Assembly: GCF_900090265.1 (NCBI RefSeq)
Contig: NZ_LT607752.1
Span: 6,454,001 to 6,518,000 of the forward strand
Reading direction: 5' to 3'
Origin: Micromonospora rifamycinica
GTDB lineage: Bacteria > Actinomycetota > Actinomycetes > Mycobacteriales > Micromonosporaceae
Length of the DNA: 64,000 nt
The first letter of the stretch is position 1. Each line of letters opens with the position of its first letter. The notes beneath the pieces were generated by a model that did not search any database, had not been told where the DNA came from, and was given only the letters and a program-made list of their open reading frames with translations. Made by a program: the position numbers and the translations under genes. Below, piece after piece: positions 46,582 to 55,927 of this stretch.

Positions 46582-48096
46582 TCACGCCCGCCGCCAGGCG
46601 CGGCCCTCACGGGCCAGCATCTCGTCGGCGGCCCGGGGGCCCCACTCGCCGGAGCGGTACGGCTCCGGCTTGGTGCCCTCCCAGGCGTGTTCCAACGGGT
46701 CCACCACCGCCCAGCTCTGTTCCACCTCGGAGGCGTCCGGGAAGAGCGTCCGGTCGCCGATCAGCACGTCCAGCACCAGCCGCTCGTACGCCTCGGGGCT
46801 GGACTCGGTGAACGCCTCGCCGTACTGGAAGTCCATCGCGATGTCGCGGACCTCCATGGTGGTGCCGGGCACCTTCGAGCCGAACTTGAGCACCACGCCC
46901 TCGTCCGGCTGCACCCGGATGACGAGCTGGTTGTTGCCCAGCGACTCCATGTCGGCGGCGTTGAACGGCAGGTGCGGGGCCTTCTTGAACATGATGGCCA
47001 CCTCGGTCACCCGCCGCGGCAGCCGCTTGCCGGCCCGGATGTAGAACGGCACCCCCGCCCAGCGGCGGTTCTGGATGCCCAGCTCCACGGCGACGTACGT
47101 CTCGGTGGTGGAGTCACCGGGGACGCCGTCCTCGTCGAGGTAGCCGACGGCCCGTTCGCCGCCCACCCAGCCGGGCAGGTACTGGCCGCGTACGGTGCCC
47201 CGGGCGACGTCCTTCGGCAGGGTGATCGCCTTGAGCACCTTCAGCTTCTCGGCCCGGATCTCGTCGGCGTCGAAGCTGGTGGGCTCCTCCATGGCGACCA
47301 GGGCGAGCAGTTGGAGCAGGTGGTTCTGGAGCACGTCGCGGGCGGTGCCGACCGAGTCGTAGAAGCCGGCCCGGGAGCCGATGCCGACGTCCTCGGCCAT
47401 GGTGATCTGCACCGAGTCGACGTACTTCGAGTTCCACAGGGGCTCGAAGAGGTTGTTGGCGAAGCGCAGGGCGAGGATGTTCTGGACCGTCTCCTTGCCC
47501 AGGTAGTGGTCGATCCGGAAGACGTCCTGCCGGGTGAACACGTCGTCGACCAGGTCGTTGAGCTCCTTGGCCGACGGCAGGTCGTTGCCGAACGGCTTCT
47601 CCACCACCACCCGCCGCCAGCCGCCGCACTTCTCGTTGTCGGCCATGCCGGTGCGGGCCAGCTGCTTGAGCACCACCGGGAACGCCGTCGGGGGGATGGA
47701 GAAGTAGAACGCCGCGTTGCCGTGGATGCCGTGGCTGTCGCGCAGCTGGTTCAGGGTCGCCGCGAGCTTGTCGAAGGCGGCGTCGTCGTCGAACGACCCA
47801 CCGACGAACTTGACGTTGCCAGCCAGCCGGGACCACACCTCCTCCCGCCACGGGGTCCGGGCGTGCTTCTTCGCCGACTCGTGGGCAAGCGCCTCGAAGT
47901 CGCCGTCGCCCCAGTCCCGACGGGCGAAGCCCAGCACCACGAAACCGGGTGGCAGCAGCCCCCGGTTGGCCAGGTCGTAAACCGCCGGCAGCAGCTTCTT
48001 GCGCGCCAGGTCACCGGTCACTCCGAAGATCACCAGGGCGCACGGCTCCGGGATCCGGGGGAGCCTTCGGTCCTGCGCGTCGCGCAGCGGATTCAC
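46582..48096 (-). CDS. zwf: Glucose-6-phosphate 1-dehydrogenase
   Basis: 504-residue NADP-dependent enzyme committing glucose-6-phosphate to the pentose-phosphate pathway. The coenzyme loop is VIFGVTGDLARKKLLPAVYDL (about 18-38), the substrate site is RIDHYLGKETVQN, and EKPFGND is the conserved Pro-containing loop. GTG 48096 (VNPLRDAQDRRLPRIPEP) has GGAGG 4 nt upstream and matches the homologous N-terminus. The frame remains open for a further 100 codons upstream (Ala/Pro/Asp-rich, including MADVTMDDM), so a longer form cannot be fully excluded. Confidence 0.95.
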   Translation of the reverse strand: MNPLRDAQDRRLPRIPEPCALVIFGVTGDLARKKLLPAVYDLANRGLLPPGFVVLGFARRDWGDGDFEALAHESAKKHARTPWREEVWSRLAGNVKFVGGSFDDDAAFDKLAATLNQLRDSHGIHGNAAFYFSIPPTAFPVVLKQLARTGMADNEKCGGWRRVVVEKPFGNDLPSAKELNDLVDDVFTRQDVFRIDHYLGKETVQNILALRFANNLFEPLWNSKYVDSVQITMAEDVGIGSRAGFYDSVGTARDVLQNHLLQLLALVAMEEPTSFDADEIRAEKLKVLKAITLPKDVARGTVRGQYLPGWVGGERAVGYLDEDGVPGDSTTETYVAVELGIQNRRWAGVPFYIRAGKRLPRRVTEVAIMFKKAPHLPFNAADMESLGNNQLVIRVQPDEGVVLKFGSKVPGTTMEVRDIAMDFQYGEAFTESSPEAYERLVLDVLIGDRTLFPDASEVEQSWAVVDPLEHAWEGTKPEPYRSGEWGPRAADEMLAREGRAWRRA

Positions 48097-48409
48097 GCCG
48101 CCTCCTCGCTCCGTCTGGTGCATGTCGTCCATCGTCACGTCCGCCATCGTCCGGTCACCGTCAGCACGGCCGGGGGCCGCCGAAAGGTCCCGGTCGGATG
48201 GTGCCACCGGGAGGCCCTGCGCGTACAGGGCAGCCGGCGCCGGAGCGGACGCGGTCGGTTCGACCACGTCCGCTCCGGGCACCGCGGGACCGGCGTCGGC
48301 GTCGGCCGGGCCGGTCGGCAGGTCACTCACGTCGCCGCCGGTGCCGCGGTGACGCCGACGTGGCGCGTCGCGGGGCGGCCCGGCCCCGCGACGCCGGCTA
48401 CGCCGTCGG
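48097..48409. other. tal-zwf gap, open in the zwf frame
   Basis: 313 bp with no stop in the zwf frame. The translation is Ala/Pro/Asp-rich and looks unstructured. Either it is a spacer with its own zwf promoter or it encodes a long disordered N-terminal extension; a strong ribosome site directly at GTG 48096 favours the spacer. Confidence 0.5.
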
Positions 48410-49588
48410 TCACGCGTTTCCCCCGGCCCGCTGGGCCGCCTCGGCGTTGCCCTTGGCGGCCTCGTTCGGGGCAGCGCTGCCCTGCGCCGCGGCGGCCAGC
48501 GACGTGCGGACGCCGTCGAGCAGCTCACTCCAGCTCGCCTCGAACTTCTCCACGCCCTCCCGCTCCAGGGTGGCGATCACCGCGTCCATGTCGATGCCGA
48601 CGGCGGCCAGGTCGGCGAAGACCTGCCGGGCGGCGTCGTACGCGCCGGTGATGGTGTCGCCCCGGGTCTCCCCGTGCTCGGCGTACGCCTGGACCACCGA
48701 CTCCGGCATGGTGTTGACGGTGCCGGGGGCGATCAGCTCCTCGACGTAGATCACGTCCCGGTAGTCCGGGTTCTTGGTCGAGGTCGACGCCCACAGCGGG
48801 CGCTGCGGGTGGGCGCCGGCGTCGGCCAGCGCCTGCCACCGGTCAGAGGAGAAGACCTCGGTGTAGCGCTCGTAGGCGAGCTGGGCGTTGGCCACGGCGG
48901 CCTTGCCGCGCAGCGCCTTGGCCTCCTCGGAACCGATCTTGTCGAGCTGCTTGTCGATCTCGGAGTCGACCCGGGAGACGAAGAACGAGGCCACCGAGCC
49001 GATGGTGGACAGGTCGTGACCGTTGGCCTTCGCCTGCTCCAGGCCGGCGAGGAACGCCTCCATCACCGCCGAGTAGCGGTCCAGCCCGAAGATCAGCGTG
49101 ACGTTGACGCTGATCCCCTCGGCCAGGGTCGCGGTGATCGCGGCCAGTCCCTCCTCGGTCGCCGGGATCTTGATGTAGAGGTTGGGCCGGTCCACCAGCC
49201 ACCACAGCGCCTTGGCCTCGGCCACCGTCCTGTCGGTGTCGTGGGCGACCCGGGGGTCGACCTCGATGGAGACCCGGCCGTCGACACCGGCGCTGCCGTC
49301 GTACGACGGCCGCATCACGTCGCACGCCCAGCGCACGTCGTAGGTGGTGAGCATCCGGACCGCCTCTTCCACCTCGATGCCCCGGGTGGCGAGGTCCTTC
49401 AGCTGCCAGTTGTACTCGTCGGCGTCGCTGAGCGCCTTGGCGAAGATGGTCGGGTTGGTGGTCACCCCGGCCACGTGCTGCTCGCGGCGGAGCCGGTCCA
49501 GCCCGCCGGAGCTCAGCCGTACCCGGGAAAGGTCGTCGAGCCAGACCGCCACTCCGGCGGCGGTGAGGTCACCCAGTCTGTCCGTCAT
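48410..49588 (-). CDS. tal: Transaldolase
   Basis: 392-residue class I aldolase (long actinobacterial type) transferring a dihydroxyacetone unit in the non-oxidative pentose-phosphate branch. Motifs are GVTTNPTIFAKAL (about 40-52), SIEVDPRVAHDT, NLYIKIPATEEGLAAI (Schiff-base Lys), and ISVNVTLIFGLDRY. ATG 49588 is chosen; a GTG 9 nt earlier sits too close to the GGGGAG ribosome site. The extended C-terminal part also contains SVASFFVSRVDSEID, as usual. It starts 16 nt after the tkt stop. Confidence 0.96.
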   Translation of the reverse strand: MTDRLGDLTAAGVAVWLDDLSRVRLSSGGLDRLRREQHVAGVTTNPTIFAKALSDADEYNWQLKDLATRGIEVEEAVRMLTTYDVRWACDVMRPSYDGSAGVDGRVSIEVDPRVAHDTDRTVAEAKALWWLVDRPNLYIKIPATEEGLAAITATLAEGISVNVTLIFGLDRYSAVMEAFLAGLEQAKANGHDLSTIGSVASFFVSRVDSEIDKQLDKIGSEEAKALRGKAAVANAQLAYERYTEVFSSDRWQALADAGAHPQRPLWASTSTKNPDYRDVIYVEELIAPGTVNTMPESVVQAYAEHGETRGDTITGAYDAARQVFADLAAVGIDMDAVIATLEREGVEKFEASWSELLDGVRTSLAAAAQGSAAPNEAAKGNAEAAQRAGGNA

Positions 49589-49604
49589 GTCGTCCACGCT
49601 CCCC

Positions 49605-51734
49605 TCAGTTGCCGGTCGTGAAACCGGTGATGTCGCCCACCCGGGTCAGCGCCGCGTGCGCGGCGGCGACGATCCGGTCGGGGGTGAAGCCGAACTGCTC
49701 GAACAGCACGGTGTGCGGGGCGCTCGCCCCGTAGTGCTCCAGGCTGACGCTCTCGCCCAGGTCACCGACGATGCCCCGCCAGGACATCCCGATCCCGGCC
49801 TCGACGCTCACCCGGGCCTGCACCCCGCGCGGCAGCACCGACTCGCGGTACGCCTCGTCCTGCTCGTAGAACCACTCCTGGCAGGGCATCGAGACGACCC
49901 GGGTGGGGGTGCCGTCGGCCTCCAACCGCTCCCGGGCGGTGAGGCAGAGCTGCACCTCCGAGCCGGTGCCCACGATGATCACCTGCGGCTTGCCGTTGGA
50001 CGCCTCGGCCAGCACGTAGCCGCCCTTGGCGGTGCCCTCCGCGCCCGCGTACGTCTCCCGGTCCAGGGTCGGCAGCGGCTGCCGGCTCAGCGCCAGCGCG
50101 GTCGGCCGGTCGGTGTGCTCCAGCGCCTGCCGCCAGGCCCAGGCGGTCTCGTTGGCGTCGGCCGGCCGGACCACGTCCAGGCCCGGGATGGCGCGCAGCG
50201 CGGTCAGGTGCTCCACCGGCTGGTGGGTCGGGCCGTCCTCGCCGAGGCCGATCGAGTCGTGCGTCCAGACGTACGTCACCGGCAGCTTCATCAGGGCGGC
50301 GAGCCGTACCGAGGGGCGCATGTAGTCGCTGAACACCAGGAAGGTGCCGCCGTACGGGCGGGTGCCGCCGTGCAGGGCGATGCCGTTGAGGATCGCGCCC
50401 ATGGCGTGCTCACGGATGCCGAAGTGCAGCGTGCGGCCGTACTCGTGGCCGGGGAAGTCCTTGGTGGCGTGGGCGGCCGGGATGAACGACGGCTCGCCCT
50501 TCATGGTGGTGTTGTTGCTCTCGGCCAGGTCGGCCGAGCCGCCCCACAGCTCCGGCAGCACCGGGGCGAGCGCCTCCAGCACCTTGCCGGAGGCGGCCCG
50601 GGTGGCCACGCCCTTGGCGTCGGCGGGGAAGACCGGCAGCGCGTCCGTCCAGCCCTGCGGCAGCACCCGGCCGGCGATCCGGTCGTAGAGCGCCTTGCGC
50701 TCCGGGTTGGCCTGCGCCCAGCCGTCGAACTCGCCGGTCCACGCCTGCTCGGCCTCGCCGCCACGGGTCAGCACCCCCCGGGCGTGGGCGAGCACGTCCT
50801 CGTCGACCTGGAAGCTCTGCTGCGGGTCGAAGCCGAGGATCTCCTTGGTGGCCTTCACCTCGTCGGCCCCGAGCGCCGAGCCGTGGATCTTGCCGGTGTT
50901 CTTCTTGTTGGGCGCGGGCCAGCCGATGATGGTGCGCAGCGCGATGAACGAGGGCCGGCCGGTCTCCGCCTTCGCCGCCAGCAGCGCCTGGTAGAGCGCC
51001 TCGACGTCCTCGTGGTAGTCGCCCTGGTCGGCGTCGCCGGCCCGCCAGTCGACGGTCTGCACGTGCCAGCCGTACGCCGCGTAGCGGGCCGCCACGTCCT
51101 CGCTCTTGGCGATCCGGGTGTCGTCCTCGATCGAGATCTCGTTGTCGTCGTAGATCAGCGTGAGGTTGCCGAGCTGCTGGTGCCCGGCCAGGGCGCTCGC
51201 CTCGTGGCTGATGCCCTCCTCGATGTCGCCGTCGGAGGCGATGCACCAGATCTGGTGGTCGAAGACCGACGCGCCCGGCTCGCTCTCCGGGTCGAACAGG
51301 CCGCGCTCGCGGCGGGCCGCCATCGCCATGCCCACCGCGTTGCCCAGACCCTGCCCGAGCGGGCCGGTGGTGGTCTCGACCCCCGGGGTGTGCCCGTGCT
51401 CCGGGTGGCCCGGGGTGAGCGACCCCCACTGCCGCAGCGACTTGAGGTCGTCCAGGCTCAGCGGGTAGCCGGCGAGGAAGAGCTGGATGTAGAGCGTCAG
51501 GCTGGAGTGCCCGGCGGACAGCACGAACCGGTCCCGGCCGGGCCAGTTCGGGTCGGCCGGATTGTGCCGCATCACCCGGTTGAACAGCAGGTACGCCGCG
51601 GGCGCGAGGCTCATCGCGGTGCCGGGGTGGCCGTTGCCGGATTTCTCCACGGCATCCATGGCCAGGACGCGGACGGTGTCGACGGCCCGGCGGTCGAGGT
51701 CGGTCCAGTTGAGTGCGGGTCGGTTGGCAGCCAC
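49605..51734 (-). CDS. tkt: Transketolase
   Basis: 709-residue thiamine diphosphate enzyme. ThDP-binding GDGDIEEGISHEASALAG gives GDG(x)n; SGNGHPGTAMSLAPAAYLLF is near residue 32. The Pyr domain contains GGTRPYGGTFLVFSDYMRPSVRL and VWTHDSIGLGEDGPTHQPVEHL. GTG 51734 has GAGGAG about 10 nt upstream; the frame is open further but without conservation. It is the first gene of the five-gene pentose-phosphate block and is divergent from ctaB (264-bp gap). Confidence 0.96.
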   Translation of the reverse strand: MAANRPALNWTDLDRRAVDTVRVLAMDAVEKSGNGHPGTAMSLAPAAYLLFNRVMRHNPADPNWPGRDRFVLSAGHSSLTLYIQLFLAGYPLSLDDLKSLRQWGSLTPGHPEHGHTPGVETTTGPLGQGLGNAVGMAMAARRERGLFDPESEPGASVFDHQIWCIASDGDIEEGISHEASALAGHQQLGNLTLIYDDNEISIEDDTRIAKSEDVAARYAAYGWHVQTVDWRAGDADQGDYHEDVEALYQALLAAKAETGRPSFIALRTIIGWPAPNKKNTGKIHGSALGADEVKATKEILGFDPQQSFQVDEDVLAHARGVLTRGGEAEQAWTGEFDGWAQANPERKALYDRIAGRVLPQGWTDALPVFPADAKGVATRAASGKVLEALAPVLPELWGGSADLAESNNTTMKGEPSFIPAAHATKDFPGHEYGRTLHFGIREHAMGAILNGIALHGGTRPYGGTFLVFSDYMRPSVRLAALMKLPVTYVWTHDSIGLGEDGPTHQPVEHLTALRAIPGLDVVRPADANETAWAWRQALEHTDRPTALALSRQPLPTLDRETYAGAEGTAKGGYVLAEASNGKPQVIIVGTGSEVQLCLTARERLEADGTPTRVVSMPCQEWFYEQDEAYRESVLPRGVQARVSVEAGIGMSWRGIVGDLGESVSLEHYGASAPHTVLFEQFGFTPDRIVAAAHAALTRVGDITGFTTGN

Positions 51735-51998
51735 TATGGTTGTGCTCCTCGGCAGATGGGCGGAACCCTCAGTGGTGACCCTATCGAGCGGGTCTAAACG
51801 TCCGCCCGGGGATCTCAGCAGGCAGTTACGTACGGGCGGGCCGGATCGTTCGGTCACCCGTCAGGTGTGACGGCCCGCACCGTTGTCGGGTCGGCCGGGC
51901 AGCGAAAACGACGGCGCGTAGTGTGTGGTGCGGTGTGCGGACCCGATGGGGTTCCGCCGGACCGAATCTCCCCTGGCGACGCCGGAAGGTGGCAATCC

Positions 51999-52958
51999 GT
52001 GAGCATGATCACCGAGCGCCCCGTCAGCAATCCTGCCGGGCAGCCGCCGGTGCGTGCGGTGCCCCGGGAGCCGGTGCCGGGCCGGCGGGACGTGCGGGCG
52101 ATCGTGTCCGCGTACGTGGCGCTCACCAAGCCCCGCATCGTGGAGCTGCTGCTGGTGACCACGGTGCCGGCGATGATGCTCGCCGACGGTGGCCTGCCGT
52201 CGCTGTGGCTGATGGCCGTGGTGCTGGTCGGCGGCTCGTTGGCCGCCGGTGCGGCGAGCGTGCTGAACTGCTACATCGACCGGGACATCGACCAGTTGAT
52301 GCGGCGGACCAAGCGGCGTCCGCTGCCGGCGCACACCGTCTCGCCCCGCAGCGCCCTCGTCTTCGGGCTGGTGCTGGCGGCGGTGTCGGTCGCGCTGATG
52401 GCGACGTTCACCAACCTGCTGGCCGCCGCGCTGACACTGGCCGCGATCGCCTACTACGACCTGGTGTACACGCTGTGGCTCAAGCGGACCACGACGGCGA
52501 ACACCTTCTGGGGCGGGGCGTGCGGGGCGGCTCCGGTGCTGATCGGCTGGGCCGCGGTGACCGGGTCGTTGGCGGCGCCGGCCTGGGCGCTGTTCGCGGT
52601 GGTCTTCTTCTGGCAGATGCCGCACTTCTACCCGCTGGCCATGAAATACAAGGACGACTATGCCCGCGCCGGCATCCCGATGCTGCCCGTGGTGGCCTCG
52701 GCCCGGCGGGTCAACGCCGAGATCCTGGTCTTCGCCTGGCTGACCGTGGCGACCTCGCTGGCGCTGTGGCCGCTGGGCATGAGCGCGGTCTACGGGGTGC
52801 CGACCGCGGTGGTGGGCGCGGTCTTCCTGGTCGAGGCGCACAGGCTCTGCCGACGGGTGACCCGGGGCGAGCCGGTCAAGCCGATGCGTCTGTTCCACTG
52901 GTCGACCACCTACCTGACCATCGTCTTCGCCGCCGTGGCCCTCGACGCGCTGCTCTGA
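51999..52958 (+). CDS. ctaB: Heme O synthase (protoheme IX farnesyltransferase)
   Basis: 319-residue UbiA-family prenyltransferase with about 8-9 TM helices. The prenyl-diphosphate motif is N-x3-D-x3-D (NCYIDRDIDQLMRRTKRRPLP), followed by YYDLVYTLWLKRTTTANTFWGG. Typical QMPHFYPLAMKYKDDY and PMRLFHWSTTYL are present. It converts heme B to heme O for aa3 oxidase. GTG 51999 is used; ATG 52005 is an alternative. ctaA, the next enzyme, lies 2.9 kb away on the other strand; divergent placement next to tkt is usual in actinobacteria. Confidence 0.96.
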   Translation: MSMITERPVSNPAGQPPVRAVPREPVPGRRDVRAIVSAYVALTKPRIVELLLVTTVPAMMLADGGLPSLWLMAVVLVGGSLAAGAASVLNCYIDRDIDQLMRRTKRRPLPAHTVSPRSALVFGLVLAAVSVALMATFTNLLAAALTLAAIAYYDLVYTLWLKRTTTANTFWGGACGAAPVLIGWAAVTGSLAAPAWALFAVVFFWQMPHFYPLAMKYKDDYARAGIPMLPVVASARRVNAEILVFAWLTVATSLALWPLGMSAVYGVPTAVVGAVFLVEAHRLCRRVTRGEPVKPMRLFHWSTTYLTIVFAAVALDALL

Positions 52959-53326
52959 CCGGCACGGCGTCTCCGGGTCGGCGCACGGCGTCTCCCGGGC
53001 CGACGTGCGGCGTCTCCCGTCGGCGGGCGGCGTCCGGGCGGAACGTCCGCGCCGGCCGGGCGGGCCGGGTTCGGGCGGTGGCGCGACGTCCCCGACCCAC
53101 CGTCGGTCGGCGGAAATCATGTCCGGATGGTGAGATTTTCTCCGGTGGCGACCAGCTGGGGCAAGCCGGACGCACGGGGATGATGCGGTCAGACCATTAC
53201 GCCCACATTTATCCGACATGTCCGGGCAATATCCCCCGGTATTTACGATAAACCCTCGGGTAATTGGTATCACAAATAGTTCATGATTCTCGCGCGTAGG
53301 GGGGCCGGTCTGCTTAGGCTTCGCCC
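52959..53326. promoter_or_regulatory. Intergenic region before the ATP-grasp cassette
   Basis: The left part holds three direct copies of CGGCGTCTCC (52965, 52986, 53008). The right part is unusually AT-rich (53180-53290), with CATGTCCGG at 53118 and 53217, the second within near-palindromic CCGACATGTCCGG. TAGGCT (53315-53320) ends 6 nt before the next ATG and is its likely -10. Confidence 0.55.
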
Positions 53327-53659
53327 ATGGCAGAAGGTTCCGATACGACGCTGACGGCTGAACAGACCGCCGAGCCGGCCCCCACCGGGCTGGTCTCGGG
53401 CCTCAGGTCCTTCGCCGCCGGACACGGCGGCGCGAAGGCGGTCATCGAGTACGTCGGCAAGCGTGGCGCACGGATCGTCCTGGTCGGTGCGGATGGTGTG
53501 TGGGGCGACCAGTTCGCCGAGGACACCGTGACCGCCCGGGAGGCGTGCGCCCAGGCGGGCGTCACCGTCGAGAACGCCTGGGAGCGTGAACTGATGGACC
53601 AGATGCGGCCGAGCAACGACCTCTGGCGGTCGATGGCCCGACGCACGATGTCCCGTTGA
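53327..53659 (+). CDS. Conserved-looking 110-aa protein of unknown function
   Basis: A small soluble protein: an Ala/Thr/Glu-rich N-terminus (1-22), then a compact alpha/beta-looking part (GLRSFAAGHGGAKAVIEYVGKRGARIVLVGADG) and a helical C-terminus (DLWRSMARRTMSR). No Cys, no signal peptide. I do not recognise the family. It is apparently leaderless (TAGGCT 6 nt before ATG). Its stop overlaps the TTG of the ATP-grasp gene (TTGA), so the two are translationally coupled and probably work together. Confidence 0.8.
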   Translation: MAEGSDTTLTAEQTAEPAPTGLVSGLRSFAAGHGGAKAVIEYVGKRGARIVLVGADGVWGDQFAEDTVTAREACAQAGVTVENAWERELMDQMRPSNDLWRSMARRTMSR

Positions 53660-54582
53660 CGGACCACCACCCGACCCACCAGCCGACCCGGGGGGAACCC
53701 CGGGTCGCTCTCGTCACCTGCTCCCGCTTCGCCGACCTCTACCCGGACGACCGGCTCGTGGTCGCTCCGCTGGCGGCGCGGGGCGTCACCGTCGAGGCCG
53801 CCGTCTGGGACGACCCCGGGGTGGACTGGGAGCGGTACGACCTGGTCGTGCTCCGGTCGCCCTGGGACTACGTGCCCCGCCGGGACGAGTTCGTCAGCTG
53901 GGCGCGGCGGGTGCCGACCCTGGTCAACCCGGCCGACGTGGTGGAGTGGAACACCGACAAGCGCTACCTCGGCGCGCTCGCCGACGCCGGGGCGCCCACC
54001 GTGCCGACCTCCTGGATCGAGCCGGGAACCCCCTGGGAGCCGCCCGCCACCCCGGGCGAGTACGTGGTGAAGCCGGCGGTCAGCGTCGGCAGCCAGGACA
54101 CCGGCCGCTACGACCTGACCGACCCGGGGGACCGGGAACTGGCCGCCGGGCACGTCCGCCGGCTGTCGGCCGCCGGCCGGGTCGCCATGGTCCAGCCGTA
54201 CCTGGCGGCGGTGGACACCGTCGGGGAGACCGCGCTGCTCTTCTTCGCCGGCCCGGACGGCCTGGCCTTCAGCCACGCCATCCGCAAGGGCGCGATGCTC
54301 GACGGCCCGGACCCGGGCGTCGAGGGGCTCTACAAGCCGGAGCGGATCAGCCCGCGCACCGCCACCGACGAGCAGCTGGCCGTCGCCGCGCGGGTGCTGG
54401 CCGAGGTGCCGGGCGGGTCGCGGCGGCTGCTCTACGCCCGGGTCGACCTGATCCCGGGGCCGGACGGCACACCCGTGCTGATCGAGCTGGAGCTGACCGA
54501 GCCGTCGCTGTTCCTCGGCCACGCCGACGGTGCCCCGGAGCGTCTCGCCGACGCGGTGCTGACCCACCTGGCCCGCCGCTGA
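53656..54582 (+). CDS. ATP-grasp domain protein, DcsG-like
   Basis: 308-residue ATP-grasp ligase. The N-terminal part is VALVTCSRFADLYPDDRLVVAPLAARGV; DLVVLRSPWDYVPRRDEFVSW and VEWNTDKRYLGALA are signatures of the branch that includes the D-cycloserine ligase DcsG and many uncharacterised proteins. ATP/Mg ligands near the C-terminus are YARVDL and IELELTEPSLFL. Such enzymes form amide or peptide bonds through acyl-phosphates. The start is a TTG whose last two bases form the TGA stop of the preceding gene. Substrate unknown; it lies between ctaB and ctaA without an evident link to heme A. Confidence 0.85.
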   Translation: MTDHHPTHQPTRGEPRVALVTCSRFADLYPDDRLVVAPLAARGVTVEAAVWDDPGVDWERYDLVVLRSPWDYVPRRDEFVSWARRVPTLVNPADVVEWNTDKRYLGALADAGAPTVPTSWIEPGTPWEPPATPGEYVVKPAVSVGSQDTGRYDLTDPGDRELAAGHVRRLSAAGRVAMVQPYLAAVDTVGETALLFFAGPDGLAFSHAIRKGAMLDGPDPGVEGLYKPERISPRTATDEQLAVAARVLAEVPGGSRRLLYARVDLIPGPDGTPVLIELELTEPSLFLGHADGAPERLADAVLTHLARR

Positions 54583-54707
54583 CCCCGCCCCGGCCGTCCT
54601 ACCTTTCCGGGCCGCCGCGCCTGTGCCCGGTCGGGCCGTCTGACGGACGCCTGCCGGTCCGGGCCGCCGCCTTTCCTTCCGCTCGGGCTGTCCCGCGGCC
54701 TGCCGGG

Positions 54708-54785
54708 CAAGATCTTGCTACTTCCACGTTGTAGTGGCCTTCCGCGGTGAGGATGCCACTACAACGTGGTTCGAGCGCGATCTTG
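54708..54785. repeat. Dispersed hairpin repeat, copy B
   Basis: An inner perfect 15-bp stem pairs CCACGTTGTAGTGGC (54724-54738) with GCCACTACAACGTGG (54755-54769). It is enclosed by outer arms CAAGATC (54708-54714) and GATCTTG (54779-54785), with TCGAGCGCGATCTTG at the right end as in copy A (13501-13515). It lies between convergent genes and may also act as terminator. Confidence 0.85.
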
Positions 54786-54846
54786 GCGGCGCGGTCCCGC
54801 GGGCGCGGGCGTGGGCCTGCCGGGGCGGAGGGTCGGGGAGGGGTGC

Positions 54847-55830
54847 TCAGACGGTGGCCGGGATCCGCTCTCCGGCCGGGGTCCGCGCCGGGCCGGCCGG
54901 CAGCCCCCGGCGCTGCCGGGTCGACCAGAGCACCGCCAGGGTGGCCAGTAGCACCAGGCAGGAGCCGAGCATGTGCGCGGCGACCAGCACGGCGGGCAGC
55001 TGGGTGAAGTACTGCACGAAGCCGATCAGGCCCTGTCCCAGCTCCACCGCCACCAGCACCAGGGCGGCGCGGGCCGGGCCGGTCGCGCCGACCGCCCGTA
55101 ACGCCAGGACCAGGGCGACGGAGAGGCCGATCAGCAGGAACACCCCGTCGGCGTGCACCTGGGAGATCGTCTCCGGGTCCAGCCCGTTGCGGGCCGCGCC
55201 GTGGTCGCCGGCGTGCGGGCCGCTGCCGGTCACCCAGGTCCCGACGACCAGCACCGCGACGCTGACCGCGGTGGTGAGCCGGGCCAGCGTGCGCAGCGGC
55301 CCGGGCACGACCGGCACCGCCGGGCCGTCCGGGTCGACCACCCGCCGCCAGAGGGCGTAGGCCGCCGCGATGACCGCCATCGAGGCGAGGAAGTGCAGCC
55401 CGACCACCCACGGGTTGAGGTTGGTCAGCACGGTGATCCCGCCGAGCACGGCCTGCGCCGGGATGCCGAGGAACACGGCGACGGCCAGCGGACGCAGCCC
55501 GGTGCGCCGGGGCCGGTGGGCCAGCACGGCCAGCAGGGTGGCCAGGGCGATCGCCCCGACGGCGAAGGTGAGCAGCCGGTTGCCGAACTCGATCACGCCG
55601 TGCACGCCCATCTCGGCCGTGGTGGTGTACGACCCGTCGGTGCACCGGGGCCAGGTGGGGCAGCCGAGCCCCGACGCGGTGAGCCGGACCGCCCCGCCGG
55701 TCACCACGATGGCCACGTTGGCCACGATCGAGGCGTACGCGAGACGGCGCAGCAGGGTGGTCGAGACCGGATACCGGTCGGGCAGGCGGACCAGCGCGGC
55801 GGGGACCGGGAACCGGACGGATCGCTTCAC
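54847..55830 (-). CDS. ctaA: Heme A synthase (COX15/CtaA)
   Basis: 327-residue membrane monooxygenase-like protein converting heme O to heme A; about 8 TM helices. Motifs: NVAIVVTGGAVRLTASGLGCPTWPRCTDGS near the N-terminus (paired extracytoplasmic Cys), GVHGVIEFGNRLLT with a heme-ligand His, GLHFLASM, and QVHADGVFLLIGL plus AAHMLGS in the second half. GTG 55830 is preceded by TAGGAT (55843-55838) with a 7-nt gap: leaderless. It is divergent from sufR (115-bp gap), as in other actinobacteria. Confidence 0.94.
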   Translation of the reverse strand: MKRSVRFPVPAALVRLPDRYPVSTTLLRRLAYASIVANVAIVVTGGAVRLTASGLGCPTWPRCTDGSYTTTAEMGVHGVIEFGNRLLTFAVGAIALATLLAVLAHRPRRTGLRPLAVAVFLGIPAQAVLGGITVLTNLNPWVVGLHFLASMAVIAAAYALWRRVVDPDGPAVPVVPGPLRTLARLTTAVSVAVLVVGTWVTGSGPHAGDHGAARNGLDPETISQVHADGVFLLIGLSVALVLALRAVGATGPARAALVLVAVELGQGLIGFVQYFTQLPAVLVAAHMLGSCLVLLATLAVLWSTRQRRGLPAGPARTPAGERIPATV

Positions 55831-55927
55831 GCCGCGAATCCTACGCACCGTAGTGGAGCCCGATCGGGTGACTCCGCCGCTGCGGTGGGCGGAATCACCG
55901 GGGTCTCGTTTGCGGCCCCCCGGCGAA

